From Desulfovibrio oxyclinae DSM 11498 (GTDB lineage: Bacteria; Desulfobacterota; Desulfovibrionia; Desulfovibrionales; Desulfovibrionaceae): 31,011 nucleotides of DNA. Below are positions 1-7,997 of the stretch, one piece after another. The notes under the pieces are model-generated. The model worked only from the letters and a program-made list of their open reading frames with translations. It was not told where the DNA came from and made no database searches. The first letter of the stretch is position 1. The number at the start of each line of letters is the position of its first letter. The stretch lies in the NCBI RefSeq assembly GCF_000375485.1, contig NZ_AQXE01000007.1:183736-214746 (forward strand). The letters run 5' to 3'. The position numbers and the translations under genes were made by a program.

Positions 1-1493
1 TTGACACGGCCCATCAGGGTCTGCGTCTTGCCTGTTCCGGGGCCTGCGAGCACCAGCGTCGGTTCAGGGCCGGCCTTGATGGCCTTCTGCTGCGCATCAT
101 TATAGGTAATGGTCTCGGGTTCCACTGAGGCGGCTGCTTCCGGTACGGACGGGGAGACACAAACGGCCTCGGCCTCATCTCCCTTGGCGGGGCGGGGGAT
201 GTCCACCAGCGTGGCGCCGTTGCGGATCTGGTCGCGCTCCTGCTGCGTGAAGACGCTGATGACGCCGAATTCGCCGTCGTAACCGGGGGTGCGGATGACG
301 CGTCCCTCGCGCATGCGGCCGATGCCTTCGGCCAACGGGCAGCCAAAGCGCTTGAGTTCTTCCTCCGGCGCACGTTGCAGCACGTTCAGCTCGGAGCCGA
401 ATTCGGCGATGAGGTCCATGTACGCCTTGTGCACTTTTTTGGAGCCGGGGCCAACGCCGATGACCTCGCTGAGCACTTCCTTGAGCGGGATGAGCGAGGT
501 GTAGCCGGGCTGGTTGGCTGGCTGCTTGGCTTCGTGGCGGTCCGCCAGTTCAAGGACGCGGGCGTAGACGCCGCGGGTGATCGGCTTTCCGCAGACGGGG
601 CAGAGCCCCCCGCGCGATTCGGATTCGCGAGGGTCCATGACTACGCCGCATTTGCGGTGGCCGTCCATGTGGTACTTGCCCTCTTCTGGGAAGAATTCGA
701 CGGTGCCGAGAAATTTGTTGCCCAGTCCTTCGCCCTTGAGTGCGCGATAGATGCCCTCGTAGGACATCTCGGCCCGGAACAGGTTGGCCTCGCGCCCCAG
801 TTTTTCCCCGGAATGCGCATCCGAGTTGGATACGAGCCGGATGCGGTCGAGCTCGCTCCAGGTCCAGTTCATCTCCGGGTCCGAGGACAGGCCGGTTTCC
901 ATGGCGAAGATCTCACGGGAATATTCGCCAAAGCATTCGGCAATGGAGTCAAAGCCGGATTTGGAGCCGAAAATGGAGAACCACGGAGTCCAGATGTGAG
1001 CGGGGACAACGAAGCCCATGGGGCTTGTGTTCAGGACGAGGTCCAGCAGGTCGCGGGAGTCGAGCCCGAGAATGGGGCGGCCGTCGGATTCGATGTTGCC
1101 GATGGCGTCGAGTTTTTCATTGAAGCGCTTAACGGATTCGATATCGGGCAGGTAGACGAGGTTGTGGACTTTCCGGGTCTTGCCGCCGCGCTTGTATATG
1201 GAACTGATCTCCGCCTGAAGCATGAAGCGGGTGGTTCCGGCCAGCGGCCCCTGTGTTCCGGGAATGATCTCCTCAAGTCCCTGAGGGTCCTTGAGCGTCA
1301 GCAGCCCGGAACCGTCGTCCACAAGGTTTTCCTCAATCTCCTCCAGCCATCCGGGATGGGTGAAGTCGCCGGTTCCGAGGACGTTCAGGCCCTTGACTCG
1401 ACCCCACGCGGCAAGCGTCCGAATGGTCAGATTCTTGCTGGTGGCCCTCGAAAAACGCGAATGAATGTGCAGGTCGGCGGTGAAACGTTCCAT
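1..1493 (-). CDS. PHP/EndoQ-like nuclease fused to UvrD-type helicase (3' end outside window)
   Basis: The N-terminal ~390 residues look like the PHP-fold family that includes endonuclease Q, which nicks DNA at deaminated bases. Visible metal-site motifs are DLHIHS near the start, a GTGDFTHPGW segment, a VPAHIWTPW segment and SNSDAHS. A zinc-finger-like set follows (HRKCGVV, then CPVCGK), then a helix-hairpin-helix-like stretch. After an acidic, Ala-rich linker the frame enters a helicase Walker A motif (AGPGTGKTQT) at the very edge of the window, as in UvrD/PcrA superfamily 1 helicases. The ATG at 1493-1491 is chosen because the conserved PHP motif follows directly; no strong Shine-Dalgarno is visible. 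It diverges from the MarR operon across 94 bases. Fold and fusion are seen in the sequence; the repair role is inferred from the family. Confidence 0.82.
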   Translation of the reverse strand, partial: MERFTADLHIHSRFSRATSKNLTIRTLAAWGRVKGLNVLGTGDFTHPGWLEEIEENLVDDGSGLLTLKDPQGLEEIIPGTQGPLAGTTRFMLQAEISSIYKRGGKTRKVHNLVYLPDIESVKRFNEKLDAIGNIESDGRPILGLDSRDLLDLVLNTSPMGFVVPAHIWTPWFSIFGSKSGFDSIAECFGEYSREIFAMETGLSSDPEMNWTWSELDRIRLVSNSDAHSGEKLGREANLFRAEMSYEGIYRALKGEGLGNKFLGTVEFFPEEGKYHMDGHRKCGVVMDPRESESRGGLCPVCGKPITRGVYARVLELADRHEAKQPANQPGYTSLIPLKEVLSEVIGVGPGSKKVHKAYMDLIAEFGSELNVLQRAPEEELKRFGCPLAEGIGRMREGRVIRTPGYDGEFGVISVFTQQERDQIRNGATLVDIPRPAKGDEAEAVCVSPSVPEAAASVEPETITYNDAQQKAIKAGPEPTLVLAGPGTGKTQTLMGRV

Positions 1494-1550
1494 GGCCGAA
1501 ACACTATGCCCAAAGGTCCGATATTGCAACCCGGATGGAGACATTTCACC

Positions 1551-1580
1551 TTGACGGCTGTTGTTGGTTGCGCATACAAC
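1551..1580 (+). promoter_or_regulatory. Candidate promoter and autorepressor site of the MarR operon
   Basis: A -35-like TTGACG at 1551-1556 is followed after 17 bases by a weak -10-like ATACAA at 1574-1579. A short inverted repeat, GTTGT (1560-1564) and ACAAC (1576-1580), overlaps the spacer and -10. That is where a MarR dimer would block its own promoter. The arms are only five bases, so this is a weak call. Confidence 0.3.
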
Positions 1581-1587
1581 GGCTGCC

Positions 1588-2088
1588 ATGAAAACCGACA
1601 TGCTCAAAGCGAGGGATTCCCTCGGTTATCTCAGCTATAAAACAAGCCGCGTCATATCCAATGCGCTGGCCGCAAAGTTTGCGGAAAACGGCATCAACGT
1701 CACGGTGGAACAGTGGCGCGTCCTGATGCCTCTTAGCAAGGTGGACGGGCTTCCGCAGGGCCGCATCGGCGAAGTGCTCATGCAGGAAAAGACCGGCATC
1801 AGCCGCTTGGTGGCGGGACTGGAGCGGCACGGCTACGTGCGCCGCGAGTCAGATCCGCAGGACCGGCGGCTCAAACGGCTCTTCATCACCGACGCCGGGC
1901 GTGAACTGGTTGAAAGAACCATAGTGCTCATGCATGAGGTGAACGATGTCGTGGAGCAGGGCATTGCGCCGGAAAGGCTGGCCTCGGCCAAGGAAGTGAT
2001 GCACAAGGTGTTGGAAAACCTTTTGGGTCACCCCGACCCCGCGGTGGCCTGTTCTCAGGAGCAGCCATGCGACAAGGAAGACGATTGA
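1588..2088 (+). CDS. MarR-family transcriptional regulator
   Basis: A 166-residue winged-helix regulator of usual MarR length. The N-terminal dimerisation helix is followed by the DNA-binding helix region (IGEVLMQEKTGISRLVAGLERHG split over residues 60-82) and the wing with the typical DPQDRR sequence at 89-94. It is the first gene of an operon with a membrane protein, an RND adaptor and an RND permease, so it most likely represses the pump until an inducer binds. The ATG at 1588 is preferred over an upstream in-frame TTG at 1561 because the TTG lies inside the likely promoter. The C-terminal tail holds two Cys residues (ACSQEQPC), which could be redox sensitive; that is speculation. Its 3' end overlaps the next gene by 22 bases. 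Confidence 0.88.
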   Translation: MKTDMLKARDSLGYLSYKTSRVISNALAAKFAENGINVTVEQWRVLMPLSKVDGLPQGRIGEVLMQEKTGISRLVAGLERHGYVRRESDPQDRRLKRLFITDAGRELVERTIVLMHEVNDVVEQGIAPERLASAKEVMHKVLENLLGHPDPAVACSQEQPCDKEDD

Positions 2089-2606
2089 GGCTCTCGGTCA
2101 CCGGGCGCAAGTGGCTCAAAGTGCTGCATCTGGCTGCCGCGGCGTGCTGGATCGGCGGGGCGGTTTCGCTTCTCTCGCTGTGGTTTCTCAAGCAGGGGCT
2201 GCTGGACGGGGCGGTGGTACACGGCATCAACCGTGCCGCGCATCAGGTGGACATGGTGGTCGTGGTCGTTCCCGGCGCATTCGGATGCCTCTTTACCGGG
2301 CTGGCCTACTCGCTGCTGACGGACTGGGGCTTTCTGCGGCACGGCTGGATTATCGCTAAATGGGTTCTCACTGTGGGTGCCATTCTTTTCGGCACGTTTT
2401 ATCTCGGCCCCTGGGAAACGGCCATGATGGACCTGACCGGTGAACTTGGCTCGGAAGCGTTGACGGATGCGCAGTACATCCGCAGCCAGGCACTGAATTT
2501 TCAATGGGGAACGGTGCAGGTGGGCGTCCTGCTTCTGACGGTGTGGCTTTCCGTCTTCAAGCCGTTCAGGAATCTGCAAAACAGGAAGGATAAGCGACAT
2601 GCGTAA
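2067..2606 (+). CDS. Four-helix inner-membrane protein of the efflux operon
   Basis: A 179-residue protein with four hydrophobic segments, at about residues 18-37, 60-83, 93-112 and 147-165. The first carries an HLAAAACWIGG stretch typical of DUF2269/CopD-like small membrane proteins, where a His and Trp sit near a putative ligand site. The start ATG overlaps the MarR gene and has an AGGAG ribosome-binding site at 2057-2061. Its stop overlaps the adaptor gene. Its tight position between regulator and adaptor implies co-expression with the pump. The biochemical role is not known to me. Confidence 0.75.
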   Translation: MRQGRRLRLSVTGRKWLKVLHLAAAACWIGGAVSLLSLWFLKQGLLDGAVVHGINRAAHQVDMVVVVVPGAFGCLFTGLAYSLLTDWGFLRHGWIIAKWVLTVGAILFGTFYLGPWETAMMDLTGELGSEALTDAQYIRSQALNFQWGTVQVGVLLLTVWLSVFKPFRNLQNRKDKRHA

Positions 2607-3675
2607 TATTATTTCCGCTTTGGCGGTGCTGGCGTTTCTCATGGCGGGAAGCGTTGCGGCACACGCTCAGGACAAGAAAGGCGGCCAGCCGCCCGCGCCG
2701 GTGGTTGTCGGCGAAGTGACGCAGGGCAAGGTGGCTCCGCGCACCGAATACATCGGTACCGTCTACTTCACCGAGCAGTCCGAAGTTGCCGCGGAAGTCG
2801 CGGGCAAGGTCGTGGACATTCCGGTGAACCACGGTTCCCGCGTCAAGAAGGGCGACGTGCTCGTGCAGCTGTCCACCGATATCATCGACCGCAAGGTCGC
2901 CAACGCGCGTGCGCTTGTGAATCAGGCTCAGGCCGAATACGAGAATGCGCGCCTCGAAGGTGAGCGGGTTACCAAGCTTTTTGACAGCAAGTCCGTTGCC
3001 GAGGGCGAATACGACGCCAAGCGTCTCGGCGCGGAATCGGCCGAGATGAAGATGGTCGCGGCTCGCGCCGTGCTGAATCGCCTCGAACTGGAACGCCGGA
3101 AAAAGACCATCCGCGCCCCCTACGACGGTGTCGTGGTGCAGCGGAACGTCAGCCGCGGCGAATGGGTTTCCACCGGCTCCGAGGTTCTGGTCATGGGTCG
3201 CGATGACGAGTTCGACGTGGAATGCAACATCCCTGCCCGCGCCGCAGGCGTGGTACAGGAAGGGCTTGAAGTGATTGTGCGTGTGAACGACCGTGAGCTT
3301 GATGGCCGGGTTTATGCGGTCATTCCCAAGGGCGACGTCTCCACCCGTACGTTCCCGGTCAAGATCCGGGTCAAGAGCCCGGGCTGGCTGGCCGAAGGGA
3401 TGGAAGCCCGCGTGTCCCTGCCTTCCTCCGCACCCGGCGAGACCCTGATCGTCCCCCGCGACGCGGTTATTTCCTCGCGCGGCCAGATGGTCGTCTGGAC
3501 CATCGAGGACGGCAAGGCTGCGCCGATTCCCGTTCGGGTCACCGGATTCCGCGGTCTGGAGGCCGGGGTGGTGGCCGAAGGGCTCAAGGAAGGTATGCCC
3601 GTCGTGACCAAGGGCAATGAACGTCTGCGTCCCGGACAGCCCGTGCGGCCCGTTCAGGCCGACAAGGAACAGTAG
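2599..3675 (+). CDS. RND efflux periplasmic adaptor (membrane fusion protein)
   Basis: A 358-residue protein with a cleavable signal peptide (hydrophobic residues 5-20, Ala-His-Ala before the mature part) and no lipobox Cys. A biotinyl-lipoyl half-domain (AEVAGKVVDIPVNHGSRVKKGD) precedes an alpha-helical hairpin at about 95-165. The second lipoyl half follows (KKTIRAPYDGVVVQ), then beta-barrel and membrane-proximal domains. This is the HlyD/AcrA layout. The adaptor bridges the RND permease to an outer-membrane TolC-like channel; no channel gene is present here, so it must use one encoded elsewhere. It overlaps the previous gene by 8 bases and ends 8 bases before the permease. Confidence 0.93.
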   Translation: MRNIISALAVLAFLMAGSVAAHAQDKKGGQPPAPVVVGEVTQGKVAPRTEYIGTVYFTEQSEVAAEVAGKVVDIPVNHGSRVKKGDVLVQLSTDIIDRKVANARALVNQAQAEYENARLEGERVTKLFDSKSVAEGEYDAKRLGAESAEMKMVAARAVLNRLELERRKKTIRAPYDGVVVQRNVSRGEWVSTGSEVLVMGRDDEFDVECNIPARAAGVVQEGLEVIVRVNDRELDGRVYAVIPKGDVSTRTFPVKIRVKSPGWLAEGMEARVSLPSSAPGETLIVPRDAVISSRGQMVVWTIEDGKAAPIPVRVTGFRGLEAGVVAEGLKEGMPVVTKGNERLRPGQPVRPVQADKEQ

Positions 3676-3683
3676 GGGGCGCA

Positions 3684-6600
3684 ATGGATATCGTCAAAAC
3701 GGCAATCACCAAGCCGGTCGCGGTTCTGGTGGCCGTCATTCTGATCCTCCTCTTCGGTTCGCTCGCTCTCATCGGCCTGCCGTATCAGCTTTCGCCGAAC
3801 GTAAGCGAGCCGGAGATATCCATCACCACCACCTGGCAGGGTGCCACGCCGTACGAAATCGAGCGTGACATCATTGAAGAGCAGGAAAAAGTGCTCAAGG
3901 GTGTGCCCGGCCTCGTGGAAATGGAATCCACCTGCTCCAACGGGCAGGGTGAGCTGACGCTGAAATTCGAGATCGGCACCGAGGTCAACGGTGCGCTCCT
4001 GCGCGTGTCCAACAAGCTCGACGAAGTGCCGAACTATCCCGACGCCGTGGACAAGCCGATCATTTCCGCGTCCGGAGCTTCGGCCTCGCCGGTCATCTGG
4101 ATGATCCTGCGCACACTGCCCGGCAACGAACGGGACCCTCAGACCTACCGTACCTTCTTCGAGGACGAGGTGCGCCAGTACATTGAGCGCGTCGATGGCG
4201 TGGCCGACCTGTTCATGGGCGGTGGACGCGAGGACGAGATGCAGGTGATCGTGGATCCGGTGAGACTGGCCGCGTACAACCTGACCATCGGCGAACTCAA
4301 GGCGGCGCTCCAGTCCGCCAACGTCTCCATGTCCGCGGGCACCCTCGGTCTGGGCCGGCGCGACTACCGCGTGCGCACACCGGCCGACCTCAACACGCCG
4401 GAGAAGCTGCTCGACACCGTCATCAGCTCCTCCGGACAGTTCCGCGTGCAGCTTCGCGACGTGGCCGACGTCAAACTCGGTCACGAGAAGGCCACGGTGG
4501 TCATGCTGCATAACGACGAGACCGGCGTTGCCATCGGCGTGGAACCGCAGCCGGGCAGCAACGTGCTGGAGTTGACGGATCGCGTGCACGACGTGGTGCA
4601 GGAGCTTAACGCCGGCATCATGAAGGACAACAACGTCACCTTCGACTGGGTCTATGACCAGCGCTCCTACATCAACGGCGCCATCGACCTCGTCCAGAAA
4701 AACATCATCATCGGTGGCCTGCTCGCCATTGCCGTGCTGATGATTTTCCTTCAGAGCGGCACGGCCACGATCATCGTCGCGGTCGCGATTCCCATATCCA
4801 TCATCGGCTCGTTCATCATTTTCGGCATAGCGGGACGAAGTTTGAACGTCGTATCAATGGCGGGCATATCGTTCGCGGTCGGGATGCTGGTGGACAGTGC
4901 CATTGTCGTACTGGAAAACATCGACCGACATCGAAACATGGGCAAGTCGCCGTTCAAGGCGGCCTATGACGGGGCCAGCGAGGTGTGGGGCGCAGTGCTT
5001 GCCTCCACCCTGACCACTGTGGCGGTCTTTTTGCCCGTGGTCTTCATGGAGCAGGAGGCGGGGCAGCTGTTCAAGGACATCGCCATCGCCGTCACCTGCG
5101 CCATCATTCTCTCGCTGTTCGTCTCGGTGCTGGTGATTCCCATGCTCGCCAACCGTCTGTATTCCTTCGCCGCCAAGCGCAAGGCAAAGAAAATGGCGGG
5201 CAGCGAGGAGCCGGAAAAAGAGAAATTCCTCAAGCGCGTCATGAAGCCGGTAACCCGGCTGGGCGGACGCATCTCGGACATGGTTATGGCCCTGTTGCGG
5301 CTGGGCATCTCCACCTGGAAAGGAAGGGTGGTCACCATCCTGTCCCTGACGCTGGCTTCGGTGCTCATCGTCTGGGCCTTCTTCCCCAAGATGGAATACC
5401 TGCCGCAGGGCAACCGCAACCTCATCCTGAACATCCTCATCCCGCCGCCGGGGCTTTCCTACGGTGAACGTGAAGAGATGGGGCGCAACGTGTTCGACAT
5501 GACCGCTCCCTACTTCAAGGACGAGGTGGACGGAATGCCGCAGATCGACGAGATGTTCTATGTCTCCGCGCCCACCATCAATCTCTTCGGCGTCATCTCA
5601 AAGCAGGAACAGCGAGCCGGGGAGTTGATTCCCATGTTCTCGCGCGTGCTCAACTCCATGCCCGGCGTGTATGGTGTTTCGCTTCAGGCGAGCATCTTCG
5701 AGCAGGGGCTCGGCGAAGGGCGCAACATATCCATAGACGTCAGCGGTCCCAACCTTGAGCGGATAGTCGCGGCAGCAGGGACTATGTTCGGCATGGCCAG
5801 AAAGGAAATACCCGGCGCGCAGGTGCGTCCGATTCCTTCACTGGAGTTGCTGTATCCCGAGGTGCGCTTCAATCCCATGCGCGACCGCGTGCGGGCCGCA
5901 GGGCTCACCGCTCGCGATCTTGGCGAGGCCGTGGACGTGATCCTCGACGGACGCAAGATTGGCGACTACAAGGCCGCCGGGAAGAAGAAGATCGACCTGG
6001 TGCTCAAGGGCGCCGACGAGCTGGTGCGCACACCTGAGGATCTGGAACGCGCGCTCATTGCAACGCCCAACGGCGGCGCGGTGCCGCTCGATTCGCTGGC
6101 AAAGGTCGAACGGACCTACAGCCTGAACCAGATTCGCCACCTTGAACGCAGGCGAACCATCACCCTGCAGGTGACGCCGCCCGAGAACATGCCGCTTCAG
6201 GAAGCCATGGAGATCGTGCAGAACAAAATGGTTCCGGCCGTGAAGGGCATGGGACTTCTCGAAGGGCTTCAGGTGCGCCTGTCCGGTGCTGCCGACAAGC
6301 TCACAGTGACGCGAGACGCGCTGCAGTGGAACTTCATCCTTGCGCTGTTCATCACGTATCTGCTGATGGCCGCACTGTTCGAGAACTTCATCTATCCCTT
6401 CATCATCCTGTTCACTGTGCCGCTGGCCGGTGCGGGCGGGTTCCTCGGGCTCAAGCTGGAGAACCTGTTCATCGCGCAGCAGCCACTGGATATCCTGACG
6501 ATGCTCGGCTTCGTCATCCTCGTGGGGGTCGTGGTCAACAACGCGATTCTCATCGTGCACCAGTCGCTCAACAACGTGCGCGAGCATGGCATGGAGCATC

Positions 6601-6839
6601 TGGAAGCGGTGTTGGAGGCCACGAGAACGCGTCTGCGGCCCATCTACATGTCGGCGTCCACATCCATCTTCGGTATGCTCCCGCTGGCCGTGGCTCCCGG
6701 CCCCGGTTCGGAGCTGTACCGCGGACTCGGATCGGTGGTGCTTGGCGGGCTGGCCCTGTCCACCATCTTCACGGTGTTCGTGATTCCCGCGCTGCTCATG
6801 TTCTTCATCAAGATGGAGAAGGTGGGAAGCAAGGCGTAA
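3684..6839 (+). CDS. RND-family multidrug efflux permease (HAE1 type)
   Basis: A 1051-residue inner-membrane proton antiporter of full family length. It has an N-terminal transmembrane helix, a large periplasmic porter region at about 40-335, helices 2-6 around 340-500, a cytoplasmic basic linker, then the second repeat of helix 7, periplasmic loop and helices 8-12. The TM4 proton-relay segment reads GMLVDSAIVVLEN: Asp404 is kept but the second Asp of the AcrB pair is Ser405. The TM10 segment reads VVVNNAILIV rather than carrying the AcrB lysine. These substitutions occur in non-AcrB clades of the family, so the pump is probably functional. Substrates cannot be told from sequence. It is last in the MarR operon, followed by a strong terminator. 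Confidence 0.95.
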   Translation: MDIVKTAITKPVAVLVAVILILLFGSLALIGLPYQLSPNVSEPEISITTTWQGATPYEIERDIIEEQEKVLKGVPGLVEMESTCSNGQGELTLKFEIGTEVNGALLRVSNKLDEVPNYPDAVDKPIISASGASASPVIWMILRTLPGNERDPQTYRTFFEDEVRQYIERVDGVADLFMGGGREDEMQVIVDPVRLAAYNLTIGELKAALQSANVSMSAGTLGLGRRDYRVRTPADLNTPEKLLDTVISSSGQFRVQLRDVADVKLGHEKATVVMLHNDETGVAIGVEPQPGSNVLELTDRVHDVVQELNAGIMKDNNVTFDWVYDQRSYINGAIDLVQKNIIIGGLLAIAVLMIFLQSGTATIIVAVAIPISIIGSFIIFGIAGRSLNVVSMAGISFAVGMLVDSAIVVLENIDRHRNMGKSPFKAAYDGASEVWGAVLASTLTTVAVFLPVVFMEQEAGQLFKDIAIAVTCAIILSLFVSVLVIPMLANRLYSFAAKRKAKKMAGSEEPEKEKFLKRVMKPVTRLGGRISDMVMALLRLGISTWKGRVVTILSLTLASVLIVWAFFPKMEYLPQGNRNLILNILIPPPGLSYGEREEMGRNVFDMTAPYFKDEVDGMPQIDEMFYVSAPTINLFGVISKQEQRAGELIPMFSRVLNSMPGVYGVSLQASIFEQGLGEGRNISIDVSGPNLERIVAAAGTMFGMARKEIPGAQVRPIPSLELLYPEVRFNPMRDRVRAAGLTARDLGEAVDVILDGRKIGDYKAAGKKKIDLVLKGADELVRTPEDLERALIATPNGGAVPLDSLAKVERTYSLNQIRHLERRRTITLQVTPPENMPLQEAMEIVQNKMVPAVKGMGLLEGLQVRLSGAADKLTVTRDALQWNFILALFITYLLMAALFENFIYPFIILFTVPLAGAGGFLGLKLENLFIAQQPLDILTMLGFVILVGVVVNNAILIVHQSLNNVREHGMEHLEAVLEATRTRLRPIYMSASTSIFGMLPLAVAPGPGSELYRGLGSVVLGGLALSTIFTVFVIPALLMFFIKMEKVGSKA

Positions 6840-6859
6840 AAGCGTCAACAGAACCAACA

Positions 6860-6893
6860 AAAACGCCCGCCGGAGTGATCCGACGGGCGTTTT
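6860..6893. terminator. Bidirectional intrinsic terminator
   Basis: AAAACGCCCG (6860-6869) pairs with CGGGCGTTTT (6884-6893), and inner CGGA/TCCG arms close a four-base loop with one C/A mismatch. T-runs lie on both strands, so it ends the RND operon on plus and argB on minus. Confidence 0.9.
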
Positions 6894-6917
6894 TCGTTTT
6901 GCGGGAAGAGGGGAAGG

Positions 6918-7829
6918 CTAGTCGGGCGTGATTTCCGTGCCGATGCCGGACTGGGTGAACATCTCCAGCAGGACGCAGTTTTCCACGCGGCCGTCGATGA
7001 TGTGGGCTTTCTCCACTTCGGGCAGGGCTTCGAGGCAGCATTTTATCTTGGGGATCATACCGCCCTTGGCGGTGCCGTCCTCAATGACGCCGAACGCCTC
7101 GGTGCGGGTCATGGAGGTGATGAGCTCGCCGTCCTTGTCCAGCAGGCCGGGGACGTCGGTAAGCAGGTGCAGTCTCTTGGCGCCGAGCTTGGCGGCCACG
7201 GCCCCGGCAACGGCGTCGGCGTTGATGTTGTAGGTGTTGCCTTCCTCATCCACGCCCACGGGCGCGATGACCGGGATGAAGCCGGACTGCTCCATGGAGC
7301 GGATGACGTCCACGTTCACATCAGCCACTTCGCCGACCTTGCCGAGGTCGATGATCTCGGGTGCGGTCTCGTCTTCGCCTTCGATGGCCAGCTCCTTGGG
7401 CTCGGCGCGGATGAGCATGCCGTCCTTTCCGGACAGGCCCACGGCCTTGCCGCCATGCATGTTCAGCAGGTTGACTATCTGCTTGTTGACCTTGCCCACG
7501 AGCACCATCTCGACCACGTCCATGGTGGCGTCGTCGGTAACCCGGTAGCCCTGCCGGAACACGGTGGGAATCTTCAAGGCCTCAAGCATTTCGCCGATCT
7601 GCGGGCCGCCGCCGTGAACGATGACCGGGTTGACGCCGATGAACTTGAGCAGCACCACGTTGAGCGCGAAGGCGCGCTTGAGATCCTCGTCGATCATGGC
7701 GTTTCCGCCGTACTTGATGACCACGGTCTTCTTGTAGAATTCGCGGATGAACGGCAGCGTCTCGATGATGCTGCCCGCCTGAAGCTGGTAGCGCTTCATG
7801 TCGCGTTGGCCGATGGGTTTCTTTTCCAT
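6918..7829 (-). CDS. argB: Acetylglutamate kinase
   Basis: A 303-residue amino-acid kinase that phosphorylates N-acetyl-L-glutamate with ATP, the second step of arginine synthesis, in the cytoplasm. Visible motifs are [10 protein letters not shown] (Lys39 and the glycine loop binding phosphate), VHGGGPQI at 71-78, and [17 protein letters not shown] followed by [13 protein letters not shown] near residues 220-250. The KGGMIPKI stretch near the C-terminus is the nucleotide-site lysine region. Length fits the bacterial family. The ATG at 7829 has a GAGGAA ribosome-binding site; the frame extends upstream but without a good start. It is a single gene between the bidirectional terminator and a divergent transporter gene. 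Confidence 0.95.
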   Translation of the reverse strand: MEKKPIGQRDMKRYQLQAGSIIETLPFIREFYKKTVVIKYGGNAMIDEDLKRAFALNVVLLKFIGVNPVIVHGGGPQIGEMLEALKIPTVFRQGYRVTDDATMDVVEMVLVGKVNKQIVNLLNMHGGKAVGLSGKDGMLIRAEPKELAIEGEDETAPEIIDLGKVGEVADVNVDVIRSMEQSGFIPVIAPVGVDEEGNTYNINADAVAGAVAAKLGAKRLHLLTDVPGLLDKDGELITSMTRTEAFGVIEDGTAKGGMIPKIKCCLEALPEVEKAHIIDGRVENCVLLEMFTQSGIGTEITPD

Positions 7830-7853
7830 TGTATTCCTCGTCTTCTTGATTCC

Positions 7854-7892
7854 GTTGACGGATAGTTGCCCGCCCGGCGGGCGGCTGTCAAC
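7854..7892 (-). promoter_or_regulatory. Inverted-repeat element and candidate promoter upstream of argB
   Basis: GTTGAC (7854-7859) and GTCAAC (7887-7892) form outer arms around a perfect 7-base GC-rich inverted repeat at 7868-7882 (GCCCGCC, one base, GGCGGGC). Read on the minus strand, the outer arm gives a consensus -35 TTGACA. A weak AACTAT lies 18 bases on, so the palindrome sits in the promoter spacer like an operator. Confidence 0.35.
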
Positions 7893-7944
7893 ATCCATGG
7901 CGCGGAAGAAGGCGGGAAGGTGCCGTTAATTCGGCGGGATGCCC

Positions 7945-7974
7945 TTGTCAGGAGGGGCGGAAATCACCTATCGT
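7945..7974 (+). promoter_or_regulatory. Candidate sigma-70 promoter of the transporter gene
   Basis: TTGTCA at 7945-7950, an 18-base spacer, then TATCGT at 7969-7974, about 24 bases before the GTG start. An AAGGAGG ribosome-binding site lies at 7986-7992. Confidence 0.4.
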
Positions 7975-7997
7975 AACCGGCAACCAAGGAGGGCGCG

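Noticed and set aside
375..1640. Long plus-strand open frame opposite the PHP/UvrD gene
   Set aside because: It is antisense to a minus-strand gene with clear PHP and Walker motifs, and has no recognisable motif of its own.
2566..6860. Several long minus-strand frames opposite the RND operon
   Set aside because: High GC content creates antisense frames; the plus-strand proteins are full-length and recognisable.
7892..7997. Molybdenum-cofactor riboswitch before the MOT1-type gene
   Set aside because: The leader after the likely start is only about 20 bases and has no suitable structure.
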